Below, one piece after another: positions 46,084 to 55,845 of a stretch of DNA of 64,000 nt; positions within the stretch are counted from its first letter, which is position 1; the number at the start of each line of letters is the position of its first letter. The notes below the pieces were generated by a model. It was not told the DNA's origin. It made no database searches and saw only the letters and a program-made list of their open reading frames with translations. Source of the DNA: Vibrio hepatarius (GTDB taxonomy: Bacteria; Pseudomonadota; Gammaproteobacteria; Enterobacterales; Vibrionaceae); contig NZ_JAHKPM010000064.1 in the NCBI RefSeq assembly GCF_018860525.1, positions 17,403 to 81,402 on the forward strand, read 5' to 3'. Position numbers and translations under genes: made by a program.

Positions 46084-47427
46084 TTATTCTCCAGCAACCT
46101 TCATAGTTTCCAGCAATATAGAGCCCGTTTGAATTTGAGAACGAGTCTCTACATCACTACCAACCGCAACAATTTGATTAAACATTTCTTTTAAGTTACC
46201 AGCGATAGTCACTTCAGAAACTGGGTACTGAATTTGTCCATTTTCAACCCAAAAACCAGCAGCCCCACGAGAGTAATCACCTGTTACTATATTAACGCCT
46301 TGCCCCATCACTTCAGTAACCAAAAAACCTGTACCTAATTCTTTAAGCATTTGCTCAAAATTTTGGCCTGTCGATTTCACAAACCAGTTATGGATGCCTC
46401 CAGCATGACCTGTCGGTGTCATATCAAGCTTACGAGCTGCATAACTTGTCACAAGGTAAGAAGCTAATACACCATCAACGATAATCTCACGATCTTGGGT
46501 AATAACACCTTCACTATCAAACGGACTTGATGCTAGTCCACGCAAGACATGCGGTTTTTCAGAGATATTAAACCATTTGGGTAATACCTGTTGGTTTAAT
46601 TGATCGAGTAAGAAAGACGATTTACGATACAAATTGCCGCCACTTATAGCCATAACCAGATGCCCAAGAAGCCCAGTGGCAGCATCAGCGGCAAACATTA
46701 TTGGATAGTGACCCGTTTTAAGTTTTTGAGCGTCAAGACGACTCACCGTTTTTTCTGCTGCCTTCAAGCCAACAGACTCTGGCGTCCAAAGGTCCTCTTT
46801 ACGACGCGCAACAGTGTAGCTATAGTCACGCTCCATCACCCCATTTTGCCCTTCGCCAATAACGCAGCAACTAGTGCTATGACGGCTTGAAGCATAACTG
46901 GCCAGTAGCCCATGACTGTTTCCATAGACTTTTAAACCATAATGACTGTCATAGCTAGCACCATCACTCTGCTTGATTCTATCGCTATACGACAGCGCTT
47001 GTTGCTCAGCAGCAATCGCAATTTTCGCCGCCTCGTCAGGATCTGGGGTATCAGGGTGAAACAAATCAAGATTGGGTACATCTTTGACCATCAGCTCTTT
47101 TGGTGCTGGACCTGCACATGGATCTTCTGAAGTATAAATAGCAATATCAAGTGCAGCTAAAACCGTCTGATGAATCGCTTTTTCGCTCAAATCGGACGTA
47201 GATGCACTACCTTTACGCTGGCCACGATACACTGTGATACCAAGCGCGCCATCACTATTGAACTCAACATTCTCTACCTCACACATCCGTGTAGAAACAC
47301 TCAGTCCAGTGCTCTTGGTTATCGCCACTTCAGCACCATCGGATTTTTCCGCAGCCATCTCAAGTGCTTTCGCTACCGCGGCTTCGAGCTCAACACTTTG
47401 CTGAGCAATTTGCTGTCTTACGTCCAT
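46084..47427 (-). CDS. pmbA: TldE/PmbA, metalloprotease partner subunit
   Basis: Partner of TldD in the heterodimeric peptide-cleaving protease. 447 residues; the family lacks the HExxxH zinc site, and none is present here. Typical motifs: GHYPIMFAADAATGLLGHL, GGIHNWFVKSTGQNFEQML and GYSRGAAGFWVENG-like DYSRGAAGFWVENG. It is divergent from yjgA, the usual gammaproteobacterial pair, and tldD lies at 6156-7601. Confidence 0.95.
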   Translation of the reverse strand: MDVRQQIAQQSVELEAAVAKALEMAAEKSDGAEVAITKSTGLSVSTRMCEVENVEFNSDGALGITVYRGQRKGSASTSDLSEKAIHQTVLAALDIAIYTSEDPCAGPAPKELMVKDVPNLDLFHPDTPDPDEAAKIAIAAEQQALSYSDRIKQSDGASYDSHYGLKVYGNSHGLLASYASSRHSTSCCVIGEGQNGVMERDYSYTVARRKEDLWTPESVGLKAAEKTVSRLDAQKLKTGHYPIMFAADAATGLLGHLVMAISGGNLYRKSSFLLDQLNQQVLPKWFNISEKPHVLRGLASSPFDSEGVITQDREIIVDGVLASYLVTSYAARKLDMTPTGHAGGIHNWFVKSTGQNFEQMLKELGTGFLVTEVMGQGVNIVTGDYSRGAAGFWVENGQIQYPVSEVTIAGNLKEMFNQIVAVGSDVETRSQIQTGSILLETMKVAGE

Positions 47428-47535
47428 ATTTTCTTCAAACTTAAGGTATATTGTCCCTAGGATAACAAGAATTTCGCTTTCTCCCCATGATTCTTGTTAA
47501 AATAGAGAAATAGACAGTTAAATTAAGGCAGGACA

Positions 47536-48063
47536 ATGGCACGTAAGAACCAAAAAGCGCCATGGGAAGAAGACGAAGAAATCATTTGGGTCAGTAAATC
47601 TGAACTGAAACGTGACATGGAAGAACTGCAGAAGTTAGGTGAAGAACTTATTAACCTAAAACCTTCTGTACTAGAGAAGTTCCCACTCAGTGAAGAACTC
47701 GCTGAAGCAATTAAAGATGCCCAGCGGTTTAAAAACGAAGCGCGTCGACGTCAACTTCAATACATTGGCAAACTGATGCGTTTTGAAGATCCGGAACCTT
47801 TGCAAGCAGCTCTAGATAAAGTACGTAACAAACACTCTCAAGCAACGGCTGCTTTGCACAAACTAGAGCAACTTCGTGACCGAATCATCGCAGAAGGCGA
47901 CGATGCGATTACTGATGTCATTGAGCTCTACCCACAAGCAGATCGCCAACATTTTCGCCAACTAGCTCGTCAAGCAGTCAAAGAAAAGAAAGCGGGTAAA
48001 CCGGCTAAAGCTTATCGAGAAATATTTCAGGCCTTAAAGTCTCTCTCTGATGAAGAGTTTTAA
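47536..48063 (+). CDS. darP: ribosome biogenesis factor DarP (YjgA)
   Basis: Small basic/acidic protein (175 residues) of the DUF615/YjgA family, which promotes late 50S subunit assembly. N-terminal WEEDEEIIWVSKSELKRDM and central FKNEARRRQLQYIGKLMR are diagnostic. Mostly helical and charged. AGGCAGGACA precedes the ATG. Divergent from pmbA. Confidence 0.94.
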   Translation: MARKNQKAPWEEDEEIIWVSKSELKRDMEELQKLGEELINLKPSVLEKFPLSEELAEAIKDAQRFKNEARRRQLQYIGKLMRFEDPEPLQAALDKVRNKHSQATAALHKLEQLRDRIIAEGDDAITDVIELYPQADRQHFRQLARQAVKEKKAGKPAKAYREIFQALKSLSDEEF

Positions 48064-48227
48064 AACTGGCGTATATTAAATGCGCGCTCCAAATATGTGT
48101 GTGGTTTCTATAACGTCACACACGTATTTATAAAAGTCACACTGAGGAAAACATAAAGTTGTTTCATCCAATAGAACAGTAGTGACATTCAAATTTTCAA
48201 ATACCATACCATCAACCCAACAAATTT

Positions 48228-48935
48228 TTAAGCTTGCCCTGCTTTAACAAATGCACTAAGTGCTGGGTCTTGATGATGCTGCGTTAAATCATCAATTACA
48301 CCTTCAACCCATACCTTACCCTTATCAATAAAGGCAAAATGTGAACCGATAGCTCTTGCATCACTAATATGATGCGTCACCATCACAAGTGTAATATTAC
48401 GTTCAATCGCAAGCTTTTGTACCAAATCGAGCATTTCCTCACGCAACACAGGATCAAGTGCAGAAAAAGGTTCATCAAGTAACCATATTAAATGTGATTG
48501 GACAAAACACCTCGCTAAAGCAACACGTTGGCGTTGACCACCTGATAATTGTTCGGGTAAGCGGTCCAAGTAATCAAAAATGCCTACTTGCTGGGCTACT
48601 TGCTCAATTTTATAACGTTGTTTTAAATTAAGTTTTAAACCGGGGTGCAAACCCAGCCCTATGTTTTCTCTCACACTAAGATGAGCAAACAAATTATGCT
48701 CCTGAAACAAAATAGCAAAGGGCCTCTTATAGGGCTCAAGCCCGACAACATCCCTCTCATTGGCCAATATATTGCCACTTGTGGGATCGATAAATCCAGC
48801 AGCAAGTGCCAGCAAGGTAGATTTCCCCGCCCCACTAGGGCCCATAATAGCAACACGGCTACCTTGTTCTATATGTAAATCAAACTGGAATGTATCCTGA
48901 CGATAATCGTAACAAACGGCATTAAACGTTAGCAT
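48228..48935 (-). CDS. thiQ: thiamine ABC transporter ATP-binding protein
   Basis: ATPase of the ThiBPQ importer for thiamine, TMP and TPP. Walker A is GPSGAGKSTLL (about 32-42), the signature LSGGQRQRVALARC, and Walker B HLIWLLDEPFSALDP. 235 residues. AGGTGA precedes the ATG by five bases; overlaps thiP by 14 bases. Last gene of thiB-thiP-thiQ. Confidence 0.95.
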   Translation of the reverse strand: MLTFNAVCYDYRQDTFQFDLHIEQGSRVAIMGPSGAGKSTLLALAAGFIDPTSGNILANERDVVGLEPYKRPFAILFQEHNLFAHLSVRENIGLGLHPGLKLNLKQRYKIEQVAQQVGIFDYLDRLPEQLSGGQRQRVALARCFVQSHLIWLLDEPFSALDPVLREEMLDLVQKLAIERNITLVMVTHHISDARAIGSHFAFIDKGKVWVEGVIDDLTQHHQDPALSAFVKAGQA

Positions 48936-50523
48936 GGTTCACCTTTGAATTGGCTTTAAATAGGACTTCAATCAGAGCAAAACAACCTAAACTGAACATC
49001 AGCAAAGTTACTGATACCACTGCCGCAGCTTCAATTTGATAGCTCCCCAAAAGCTGGAACAAATAAAGCGGTAGAGTCCGAAAATCTTGGCTACCAAATA
49101 AAGCAATTGCGCTAAGGTCACCAATCGCAAACATGAAGCTTATCGCAAAGGCATGCGCCATGGGTTTACGTAGCGCACGCCATTCAATCAATCGAAAACG
49201 CTGCCAACCTCTTATACCTAAACTGGCACATAAATATTGGTATTGTTGCTCAATATGCAACATGGGCTGTGAAAGAGTTTTAATCACATAAGGTAGCCCC
49301 ATGAGAGCATTAACAATAACAACAATAATTAAGCTCAAACTGAAAACATCGGTAAAGCTTCGAAGTAATAAAAAGAGCCCCGTGGCAATAACTAAGCTCG
49401 GTGTGACAAGAATAATCGTACCAATGAGCTCTATTTGGTCTGCCTTGTGATCTTGGGCGTTAAGCCTTAAGCGGCGACTCGTTAGCAAGATTGCAATACC
49501 GCAAAAAAGGGCGAGTCCACTCGCCATTATTGCAACCTTGCACGACGTCCACAAAGCTATCCAGAACATTGGGTCGCCGAGTACATTTACAGCTTGGTAA
49601 TTTAATCCACTCCCCACCACCATCAGTAATGGAGGAATGACCAGTAAGAGACTAAATACTATCCAACAACCATCCCAAAATCGCGACCCTACTGACCTTG
49701 AATAAGAGCGAAAATAGGTCACTTGTGTTCCTGTTGTCACTGGTATGGTGTTAGCAAAACGATGAACAGCCAAAGCAATCAGGCTACACAACAGCATTTG
49801 CCATAGTGCTAATATAGCTCCTGCCTGCAAATCAAAGTCAAATTTTATTGCTTGATAGATAGCCAATTCAATAGTCGTGGATTTGGGCCCCCCACCAAGA
49901 GCCATCACAGTGGCAAAACTGGTAAAGCACAACATAAAAACTAATCCAGACACATGAGGTAACTGCTGGCGGAGCCTAGGCCACTCTACCCATTTAAATT
50001 TATTCCAGTGAGTAATACCAAGGTGGGCACACAGTTTATGTTGTTCGCTAGGAATAGACTCTAACGCCAGTAGTAGTAACCGACTGGCATATGGGAGGTT
50101 AAAAAAGACATGGGCAAGTAAAATACCGTTCAGGCCATAAATAGAAAATGGCAACTTAAAACCAAACCGCTCCAGCAGGGTCGATATTAGGCCACTGTTA
50201 CCATAGATAGACAGCAACCCAAACACCCCAACTAATACAGGTAAAACTAGTGTTGACGAAAATAGCTTGAGCACCCATTGTTTGCCTGGAAATTCATTCC
50301 TAGATAATGCATGAGCAACCGGAATTGCTAATCCCACGCTTAAAAAAGTCGATAATGATGCCTGATAAAAACTGAACTTGGTAACATGCAAATAATAGGG
50401 GTCTGACCACACCTGTGACAGGTCCAATGATGGCGCAGAAAAGATTAATGCACCAATTGCAGAAACAACAAAGGCCGCAATAAGCATCGCGACCCACAAT
50501 CCAAATTTAGGAATTTTACGCAA
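48922..50523 (-). CDS. thiP: thiamine ABC transporter permease
   Basis: Fused two-domain permease of 533 residues with about 12 membrane segments. EAA-like loops are visible in each half (CAHLGITHWNKFKWVEWPRL and CASLGIRGWQRFRLIEW). The start is the rare TTG 50523, supported by AAGGAG five bases upstream, which overlaps the thiB stop region. Between thiB and thiQ. Confidence 0.94.
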   Translation of the reverse strand: MRKIPKFGLWVAMLIAAFVVSAIGALIFSAPSLDLSQVWSDPYYLHVTKFSFYQASLSTFLSVGLAIPVAHALSRNEFPGKQWVLKLFSSTLVLPVLVGVFGLLSIYGNSGLISTLLERFGFKLPFSIYGLNGILLAHVFFNLPYASRLLLLALESIPSEQHKLCAHLGITHWNKFKWVEWPRLRQQLPHVSGLVFMLCFTSFATVMALGGGPKSTTIELAIYQAIKFDFDLQAGAILALWQMLLCSLIALAVHRFANTIPVTTGTQVTYFRSYSRSVGSRFWDGCWIVFSLLLVIPPLLMVVGSGLNYQAVNVLGDPMFWIALWTSCKVAIMASGLALFCGIAILLTSRRLRLNAQDHKADQIELIGTIILVTPSLVIATGLFLLLRSFTDVFSLSLIIVVIVNALMGLPYVIKTLSQPMLHIEQQYQYLCASLGIRGWQRFRLIEWRALRKPMAHAFAISFMFAIGDLSAIALFGSQDFRTLPLYLFQLLGSYQIEAAAVVSVTLLMFSLGCFALIEVLFKANSKVNHANV

Positions 50524-50532
50524 AGCGTCTCC

Positions 50533-51525
50533 TTAGAAAGTTAACGCGCTTTGCCACTCACGAATCCATACTTTGCGATTTTGAGCAACATCCTCTTCAT
50601 TAAAACTCAATGCTGTTGTAGGTACTGTTAGTGTTTCAAAACCCTTTGGTAGAGCCACATCCATCACTGGATACATCCAGTTTCCGGCTGGCATAAGTAA
50701 CTGAAATTCATCACTAAGAATAAATGTCATGAACTCATCTGCCAGTTTGGTGTTATTAGAGGTTTTAACTTTAGCGGCAACTTCTACTTGAGTATAATGA
50801 CCTTCACTAAAATCTGCTGCTGCATACTTATCATCATTTTCCACAATTAAGTGATAGGCAGGAGACGTGGTATACGACAGTACCATGTCTGCTTCACCGT
50901 CGAGAAACATTGAATAAGCCTCAGACCAGCCTTTGGTGACAGTAACCGTTTTTTGAGCTAGTTTTTTCCATGCTGGAGTGACCGCATCGCCATAAACAGA
51001 TTTCATCCACAGCATCAAACCTTGACCAGGAGTTGATGTTCGAGGATCTTGATAAATGACTTTCAAATCATCCTGCGATTCAACGAGCTCTTTAAGACTT
51101 TGGGGAGGTTTTAAAAGTTTGTTTTTGTTATAAACAAACGCAAAGTAGCCAAAATCATAGGGTAAAAATACTTTATCATTCCATTTGTTAGGCAAATTGA
51201 CATTTTTCGTGTCAACCTCATGCTCTGTCAACAACCCTGTTTTCTTGGCCTCAGGCATCAAGTTTTGATCAAGCCCAAGAACAATATCTGCTTTGGTATT
51301 CGTGCCTTCTAAACGTAAGCGATTAAGAATAGACACCCCATCATCTAAAGCGACAAACTTGAGATCACAATTGCACTTCGCTTCAAATGCTCGTTCCACT
51401 TTTGGGCCAGGGCCCCACTCAGCAGCAAAAGAATCATAAGTGTAAACGGTTAACGTGTTATCTGCCGAGACCGCAGAAAAAGAGGTAAATAGCGCTAAAG
51501 TAATAGAGCTATGAAGGTTTTTCAC
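50533..51525 (-). CDS. thiB: thiamine-binding periplasmic protein
   Basis: Periplasmic receptor of the thiamine importer. Signal peptide about 1-21 (SITLALFTSFSAVSADN), then TLTVYTYDSFAAEWGPGP typical of TbpA/ThiB; 330 residues. The start is GTG 51525 behind AAGGAG. A TPP riboswitch lies in its leader, so the operon is shut off when thiamine pyrophosphate is plentiful. Confidence 0.95.
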   Translation of the reverse strand: MKNLHSSITLALFTSFSAVSADNTLTVYTYDSFAAEWGPGPKVERAFEAKCNCDLKFVALDDGVSILNRLRLEGTNTKADIVLGLDQNLMPEAKKTGLLTEHEVDTKNVNLPNKWNDKVFLPYDFGYFAFVYNKNKLLKPPQSLKELVESQDDLKVIYQDPRTSTPGQGLMLWMKSVYGDAVTPAWKKLAQKTVTVTKGWSEAYSMFLDGEADMVLSYTTSPAYHLIVENDDKYAAADFSEGHYTQVEVAAKVKTSNNTKLADEFMTFILSDEFQLLMPAGNWMYPVMDVALPKGFETLTVPTTALSFNEEDVAQNRKVWIREWQSALTF

Positions 51526-51586
51526 TGCTCGCTCTCCTTAATTGAGCGGCACAGGCTTGAGAAAACATTAATTAGCAAATGTTTAT

Positions 51587-51689
51587 ACTCAATTCCTACG
51601 CCAGTATTATCTGGTTCAGGTATACGAGTTCTAGGTATTACCTAATCTCAGCCTCATCATTATTAATGATGAATAGCTCCCCGTTGAGT
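51587..51689 (-). ncRNA. TPP riboswitch (THI element) of thiBPQ
   Basis: Minus-strand reading shows P1 ACTCAA / TTGAGT (51689-51684 with 51592-51587), the conserved CGGGGAGC near the 5' side, GGCTGAGA, and the 3' half ACCTGAACCAGATAATACTGG followed by CGTAGG. A long A/T P3 arm (TTCATCATTAATAATGATGA) is present. It lies 61 bases before the thiB start. Confidence 0.96.
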
Positions 51690-51720
51690 GTTGGCCGAAT
51701 TGTAATTCCAATCTTGTCAA

Positions 51721-52344
51721 TTATCTAGGATCATATCCCCAGCGCGGCACAATTTTTTGCTCAATCCCCAAATGATCAAGGATCCTAGCAACCATAAAAT
51801 TAATCAGATCGTCTATAGAAGTCGGTTGATGATAAAACCCTGGAGCAGCTGGCATGATAGTCACTCCCATTTGGGAAAGCTTTAACATGTTTTCAAGGTG
51901 TAACGTCGAGAAAGGGGTTTCTCGCACAACCAATAATAGTTGGCCGCGTTCTTTTATTACCACATCAGCTGCTCGTTCAATTAGGTTATCAGAAATACCA
52001 TGGGCAATTGCCGCAAGGCTACCGGAAGAACAAGGGCATACTACCATCTGTTTTGGTGCAGCTGAGCCTGAAGCTACAGGGGAAAACCAGTCATCTTTTC
52101 CATACACATGTAACTGCTCAGGGTCACAGCCGAGAAGCTCCACCAGCGTCTGTTGAGCAGCTTGAGGACTACCAGATAACTTCATACCATGCTCAGTCGC
52201 AAGCACTACTCTCGCCGCGGAAGAGATCAGCAAATGCACCTGATAGTCTGCTGCAAGCAAACATTCTAGTAACCTCAATCCATAGGGCGCTCCCGAAGCT
52301 CCAGTAAAAGCTAATGTGATCGCTTTATTATTTTTTTTACTCAT
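51721..52344 (-). CDS. ubiX: flavin prenyltransferase UbiX
   Basis: Makes the prenylated FMN cofactor of the UbiD decarboxylase in ubiquinone synthesis. N-terminal TLAFTGASGAPYGLRLLE (FMN site), central VVCPCSSGSLAAIAHG, and C-terminal LLVVRETPFSTLHLENMLKL, followed by MPAAPGFYHQP. 207 residues. 14 bases after mpl and in the same direction; its stop lies just upstream of the TPP riboswitch. Confidence 0.96.
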   Translation of the reverse strand: MSKKNNKAITLAFTGASGAPYGLRLLECLLAADYQVHLLISSAARVVLATEHGMKLSGSPQAAQQTLVELLGCDPEQLHVYGKDDWFSPVASGSAAPKQMVVCPCSSGSLAAIAHGISDNLIERAADVVIKERGQLLLVVRETPFSTLHLENMLKLSQMGVTIMPAAPGFYHQPTSIDDLINFMVARILDHLGIEQKIVPRWGYDPR

Positions 52345-52358
52345 ACTACTACATTCAG

Positions 52359-53708
52359 TTATTCGGTAAGTTTCGCTAACAGCTTTTCTTGTATACCTTC
52401 AAATCCGCCATTACTCATTACCAAGATTTGATCGCCAGGCATAATATGCTCTACCACCATCTCTGCTAAAGCATCAACACTATTCGAAGTATAAGCTGGC
52501 TGCTTGCACTGCTGGGCGATATCAGTAACAGACCAATCAATATTATCTGGTTGATAGAGAAAAACAGCATCTGCTTGGTGAAGTGATGCTGCTAACATAT
52601 CTTTATGCACACCTCTTTTCATCGTAGCACTACGTGGCTCAAGTACAGCAAAGATACGCTGACTCCCAACCTTGTTACGTAATCCATCGAGAGTGAGTTC
52701 AATTGCTGTAGGATGATGAGCAAAATCATCATAAACACTGATTTGATTAACTTCACCTTTCAATTCTAATCTGCGCCGAGTATTAATGAATTTTGCCAGT
52801 GCCTGACAAGCCAATTCAGGAACGACACCAACATGTCGAGCAGCAGCAATCGCCATAAGAGCATTATCAACATTATGATCACCCACCAGATCCCAATTAA
52901 CGATTCCCGATTCCGTACCTTTGAAGAACACTTTAAATTGCGAGCCATCAGCAACCAACTTTTCAGCTCGCCAATCACCCTGAAGCCCTGTGAGCTCTGT
53001 TTCGCTCCAGCAGCCCCGCTCAAGTACATCATTAATATCTGTATTTTTAGGCACAAGAATACGCCCATCACTAGGAACCGTTCTAACTAAATGATGAAAT
53101 TGGCGCTTAATCGCTTCAAGATCGTCGAAGATGTCAGCATGATCGAACTCAAGGTTATTGATAACTAAAGTTCGAGGGTGATAGTGGACAAACTTAGACC
53201 TCTTATCAAAAAAAGCACTATCGTACTCATCTGCCTCAACGACAAAAAACATACTTTCGCCCAATCGAGCAGAAACGCCAAAATTACCCAGCACACCTCC
53301 AACTAAAAAACCTGGTTGATAACCACAGTCTTCAAGGATCCATGCCAGCATACTCGAAGTGGTTGTCTTGCCATGAGTTCCAGATACGGCAAGTACCCAA
53401 CGATCATGAAGGAGAAATTCCTGTAACCACTGAGGTCCAGATGTATAACGCATATTGGTATTAAGCACATGCTCTACACAAGGATTACCGCGGCTCATTG
53501 CATTACCAATCACAACAAGATCAGGTTTGGGGTCGAGCTGAGAAGGAGAGAACCCCTCAATGATGTCAATACCTTGAGATTCCAGTAGGGTGCTCATCGG
53601 AGGGTAAATATTGGCATCACTACCAGTGACTTTATGACCTAACTGACGAGCCAAAACAGCTGCTCCACCCATAAATGTGCCACAAATCCCCAAGATATGG
53701 ATATGCAT
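52359..53708 (-). CDS. mpl: UDP-MurNAc:L-Ala-gamma-D-Glu-meso-DAP ligase
   Basis: Murein-recycling ligase that reattaches the released tripeptide to UDP-MurNAc. Mur-ligase fold: HILGICGTFMGGAAVLARQL, ATP site AVSGTHGKTTTSSMLAW, and VEADEYDSAFFDKRSKF. ATG 53708 is chosen (AAGG six bases upstream) over a TTG two codons earlier; 449 residues against about 457 in E. coli. Next to ubiX and divergent from fbp. Confidence 0.95.
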   Translation of the reverse strand: MHIHILGICGTFMGGAAVLARQLGHKVTGSDANIYPPMSTLLESQGIDIIEGFSPSQLDPKPDLVVIGNAMSRGNPCVEHVLNTNMRYTSGPQWLQEFLLHDRWVLAVSGTHGKTTTSSMLAWILEDCGYQPGFLVGGVLGNFGVSARLGESMFFVVEADEYDSAFFDKRSKFVHYHPRTLVINNLEFDHADIFDDLEAIKRQFHHLVRTVPSDGRILVPKNTDINDVLERGCWSETELTGLQGDWRAEKLVADGSQFKVFFKGTESGIVNWDLVGDHNVDNALMAIAAARHVGVVPELACQALAKFINTRRRLELKGEVNQISVYDDFAHHPTAIELTLDGLRNKVGSQRIFAVLEPRSATMKRGVHKDMLAASLHQADAVFLYQPDNIDWSVTDIAQQCKQPAYTSNSVDALAEMVVEHIMPGDQILVMSNGGFEGIQEKLLAKLTE

Positions 53709-53714
53709 ATACAA

Positions 53715-54055
53715 CCTTCTCCGCAGGTTAAAATTGACTAGATATTATGGTGATTATACGCATAAATGCGAGCGTCTTTAGTTAGGTTTTGGTTGAAAGG
53801 CACAAATAGGCGCAACTAACGCATCGTTGGTACAAAATACAAGGGTCAATCTTGCTCTGGTTATTGGGTATAAATACAAAAATTTCAAACTCTAGTTAAA
53901 ATTTTTACTACGTAACAAATAAAACGAGATCTTCGTCAGTTAGTTCATTACCAATAATAAGAAATAGCTTTTAGAATAGGGCTTGGCTAAATAGTGTTCC
54001 GTCAGAGAACACCAATGCCAAAACCCTACTATTGAAGCGACTTAAAGGAAAAAAC
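53715..54055 (+). other. mpl-fbp intergenic region with a nested hairpin in the fbp leader
   Basis: This 341-base gap has no gene I can support. Its right end folds: TAGGG (53977-53981) with CCCTA (54024-54028), TTGGC (53983-53987) with GCCAA (54017-54021), and TGTTC (53995-53999) with GAACA (54007-54011), all nested in one arm. The arm ends 27 bases before the fbp start. No clear promoter was found by eye; the left part is A/T rich. Confidence 0.6.
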
Positions 54056-55069
54056 ATGTCTGGAATGCGCACCCTTGGTGAGTTCATTGTTGAGAAACAA
54101 GCAGACTTCCCTCACGCTAGCGGTGATTTATCATCCCTACTTTCATCTATCCGGCTCGCAGCTAAGATTGTTAACCGAGAAATCAATGCCGCAGGGCTTG
54201 GTGATATAACCGGGGCCGTTGGGAGTGAAAACATCCAAGGTGAAGACCAGCAGAAACTCGATGTTTACGCCAATGACAAGTTCAAAGCGGCACTAGAAGC
54301 CCGAGACCAAGTGTGTGGTGTGGCAAGTGAAGAAGAAGATGAAGCAGTAGCTTTCAGTAAGGAACTTAACAAAAATGCTAAGTATGTAGTACTAATGGAC
54401 CCACTCGACGGCTCTTCAAACATTGATGTAAATGTATCAGTGGGTACTATTTTTTCTATCTATCGCCGTGTTTCACCCATTGGTACTCCTCCGACCCAAG
54501 AAGATTTTCTTCAACCTGGAAACAAGCAGGTGGCAGCAGGTTACGTCATTTATGGTTCATCAACCATGCTGGTTTACACAACGGGCAAAGGCGTAAATGG
54601 CTTTACTTACGATCCATCACTGGGAACCTTTTGTCTCTCCCACGAAAATATGATGATCCCTGACGATGGTACTATCTACTCGATCAACGAAGGTAACTAC
54701 ATTCGTTTCCCTATGGGTGTCAAAAAGTACATTAAGTACTGTCAGGAAAGTGCCCCAAATGAACATCGTCCTTATACCTCTCGTTATATTGGTTCTTTGG
54801 TGGCAGATTTCCATCGCAACCTTCTCAAGGGCGGTATCTACCTCTATCCAAGTACTCAAAGTCACCCGAATGGAAAATTGCGTTTACTCTACGAATGCAA
54901 TCCAATGGCTTATATCATTGAACAAGCGGGAGGCGTCGCATCCGATGGAAAAACCCGCATTATGGACTTAAAGCCAACAGAACTACATCAACGCGTGCCG
55001 TTCTTCGTCGGCTCAAAAAACATGGTCAAGAAAGTAGAAGATTTTCTACAACACTACCAAGACGAATAA
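54056..55069 (+). CDS. fbp: fructose-1,6-bisphosphatase, class 1
   Basis: Gluconeogenic enzyme hydrolysing fructose 1,6-bisphosphate. Metal-site motif MDPLDGSSNIDVNVSVG, then SEEEDE and the sugar-phosphate motif YTSRYIGSLVADFHRN. The start is ATG 54056 (MSGMRTLGEFIVEKQ), with AAAGGAAAAAAC upstream; 337 residues against 332 in E. coli. An in-frame extension to 54032 lies in the leader hairpin and lacks a binding site. Confidence 0.96.
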   Translation: MSGMRTLGEFIVEKQADFPHASGDLSSLLSSIRLAAKIVNREINAAGLGDITGAVGSENIQGEDQQKLDVYANDKFKAALEARDQVCGVASEEEDEAVAFSKELNKNAKYVVLMDPLDGSSNIDVNVSVGTIFSIYRRVSPIGTPPTQEDFLQPGNKQVAAGYVIYGSSTMLVYTTGKGVNGFTYDPSLGTFCLSHENMMIPDDGTIYSINEGNYIRFPMGVKKYIKYCQESAPNEHRPYTSRYIGSLVADFHRNLLKGGIYLYPSTQSHPNGKLRLLYECNPMAYIIEQAGGVASDGKTRIMDLKPTELHQRVPFFVGSKNMVKKVEDFLQHYQDE

Positions 55070-55072
55070 AGT

Positions 55073-55097
55073 AAAAGGTGTCATTAGGCACCTTTTT
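55073..55097 (+). terminator. intrinsic terminator of fbp
   Basis: AAAAGGTG / CACCTTTT stem with an 8-base loop and T5, 3 bases after the fbp stop. Confidence 0.85.
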
Positions 55098-55279
55098 AAT
55101 ATTTTTTCTAATCAAATATCGACTTATTCAGTTTACAAAAAACCGAGTTTAGCAGTAAGGTATTGCGATCTTATATAGCCTAAGTACTTACGAAGGCTGA
55201 CGTTAAATTTTCAAGCGACACTTCGCAGAAAAAGAAACGGTCCCTAAAAGAAGTCAATACAAACAAAGGAACTTTGCTA

Positions 55280-55807
55280 ATGAGTTTAAACAATGTACCT
55301 GCGGGTAAATCTCTTCCTGATGATATCTATGTCGTGATTGAAATCCCAGCCAATGCAGATCCAATTAAATATGAAGTGGACAAGGAATCAGGCGCCGTAT
55401 TTGTTGACCGCTTTATGTCTGCACCTATGTTCTATCCGTGCAACTATGGTTATGTTAATCACACTTTATCACTTGATGGCGATCCTGTTGATGTGCTTGT
55501 TCCAACACCACATCCTCTCATGCCAGGATCAGTAATTCGCTGCCGTCCAGTGGGAGTATTAAAAATGACCGATGAATCAGGTGAAGATGCAAAAGTGATT
55601 GCCGTGCCGCATACTAAGCTTTCTAAAGAGTATGATCATATTCAAGACATCGAAGATCTACCTGAATTGCTTAAAGCGCAAATTACTCATTTCTTTGAGC
55701 ACTACAAGCAACTTGAATCTGGTAAATGGGTAAAAATAGATGGCTGGGAGAATGCTGAGTCTGCAAGAAAAGAAATCCTAGAATCTTACCAACGCGCACA
55801 AAAATAA
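55280..55807 (+). CDS. ppa: inorganic pyrophosphatase
   Basis: Hydrolyses pyrophosphate to drive biosynthetic reactions; family I soluble enzyme. 175 residues from ATG 55280 (MSLNNVPAGKSLPDD), AAGGA nine bases upstream. The signature DGDPVDVLV holds the metal-binding Asp residues; FYPCNYGYVNHT and KWVKIDGWENAESA are also typical. Confidence 0.97.
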   Translation: MSLNNVPAGKSLPDDIYVVIEIPANADPIKYEVDKESGAVFVDRFMSAPMFYPCNYGYVNHTLSLDGDPVDVLVPTPHPLMPGSVIRCRPVGVLKMTDESGEDAKVIAVPHTKLSKEYDHIQDIEDLPELLKAQITHFFEHYKQLESGKWVKIDGWENAESARKEILESYQRAQK

Positions 55808-55808
55808 C

Positions 55809-55841
55809 CTAAAGAAGAGCTTGTTAGGGGCTCTTCTTTAG
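55809..55841. terminator. bidirectional hairpin between convergent ppa and ytfP
   Basis: Perfect 12-bp stem CTAAAGAAGAGC / GCTCTTCTTTAG with a 9-base loop between the two stops; it begins one base after the ppa stop. Confidence 0.75.
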
Positions 55842-55845
55842 ACAC

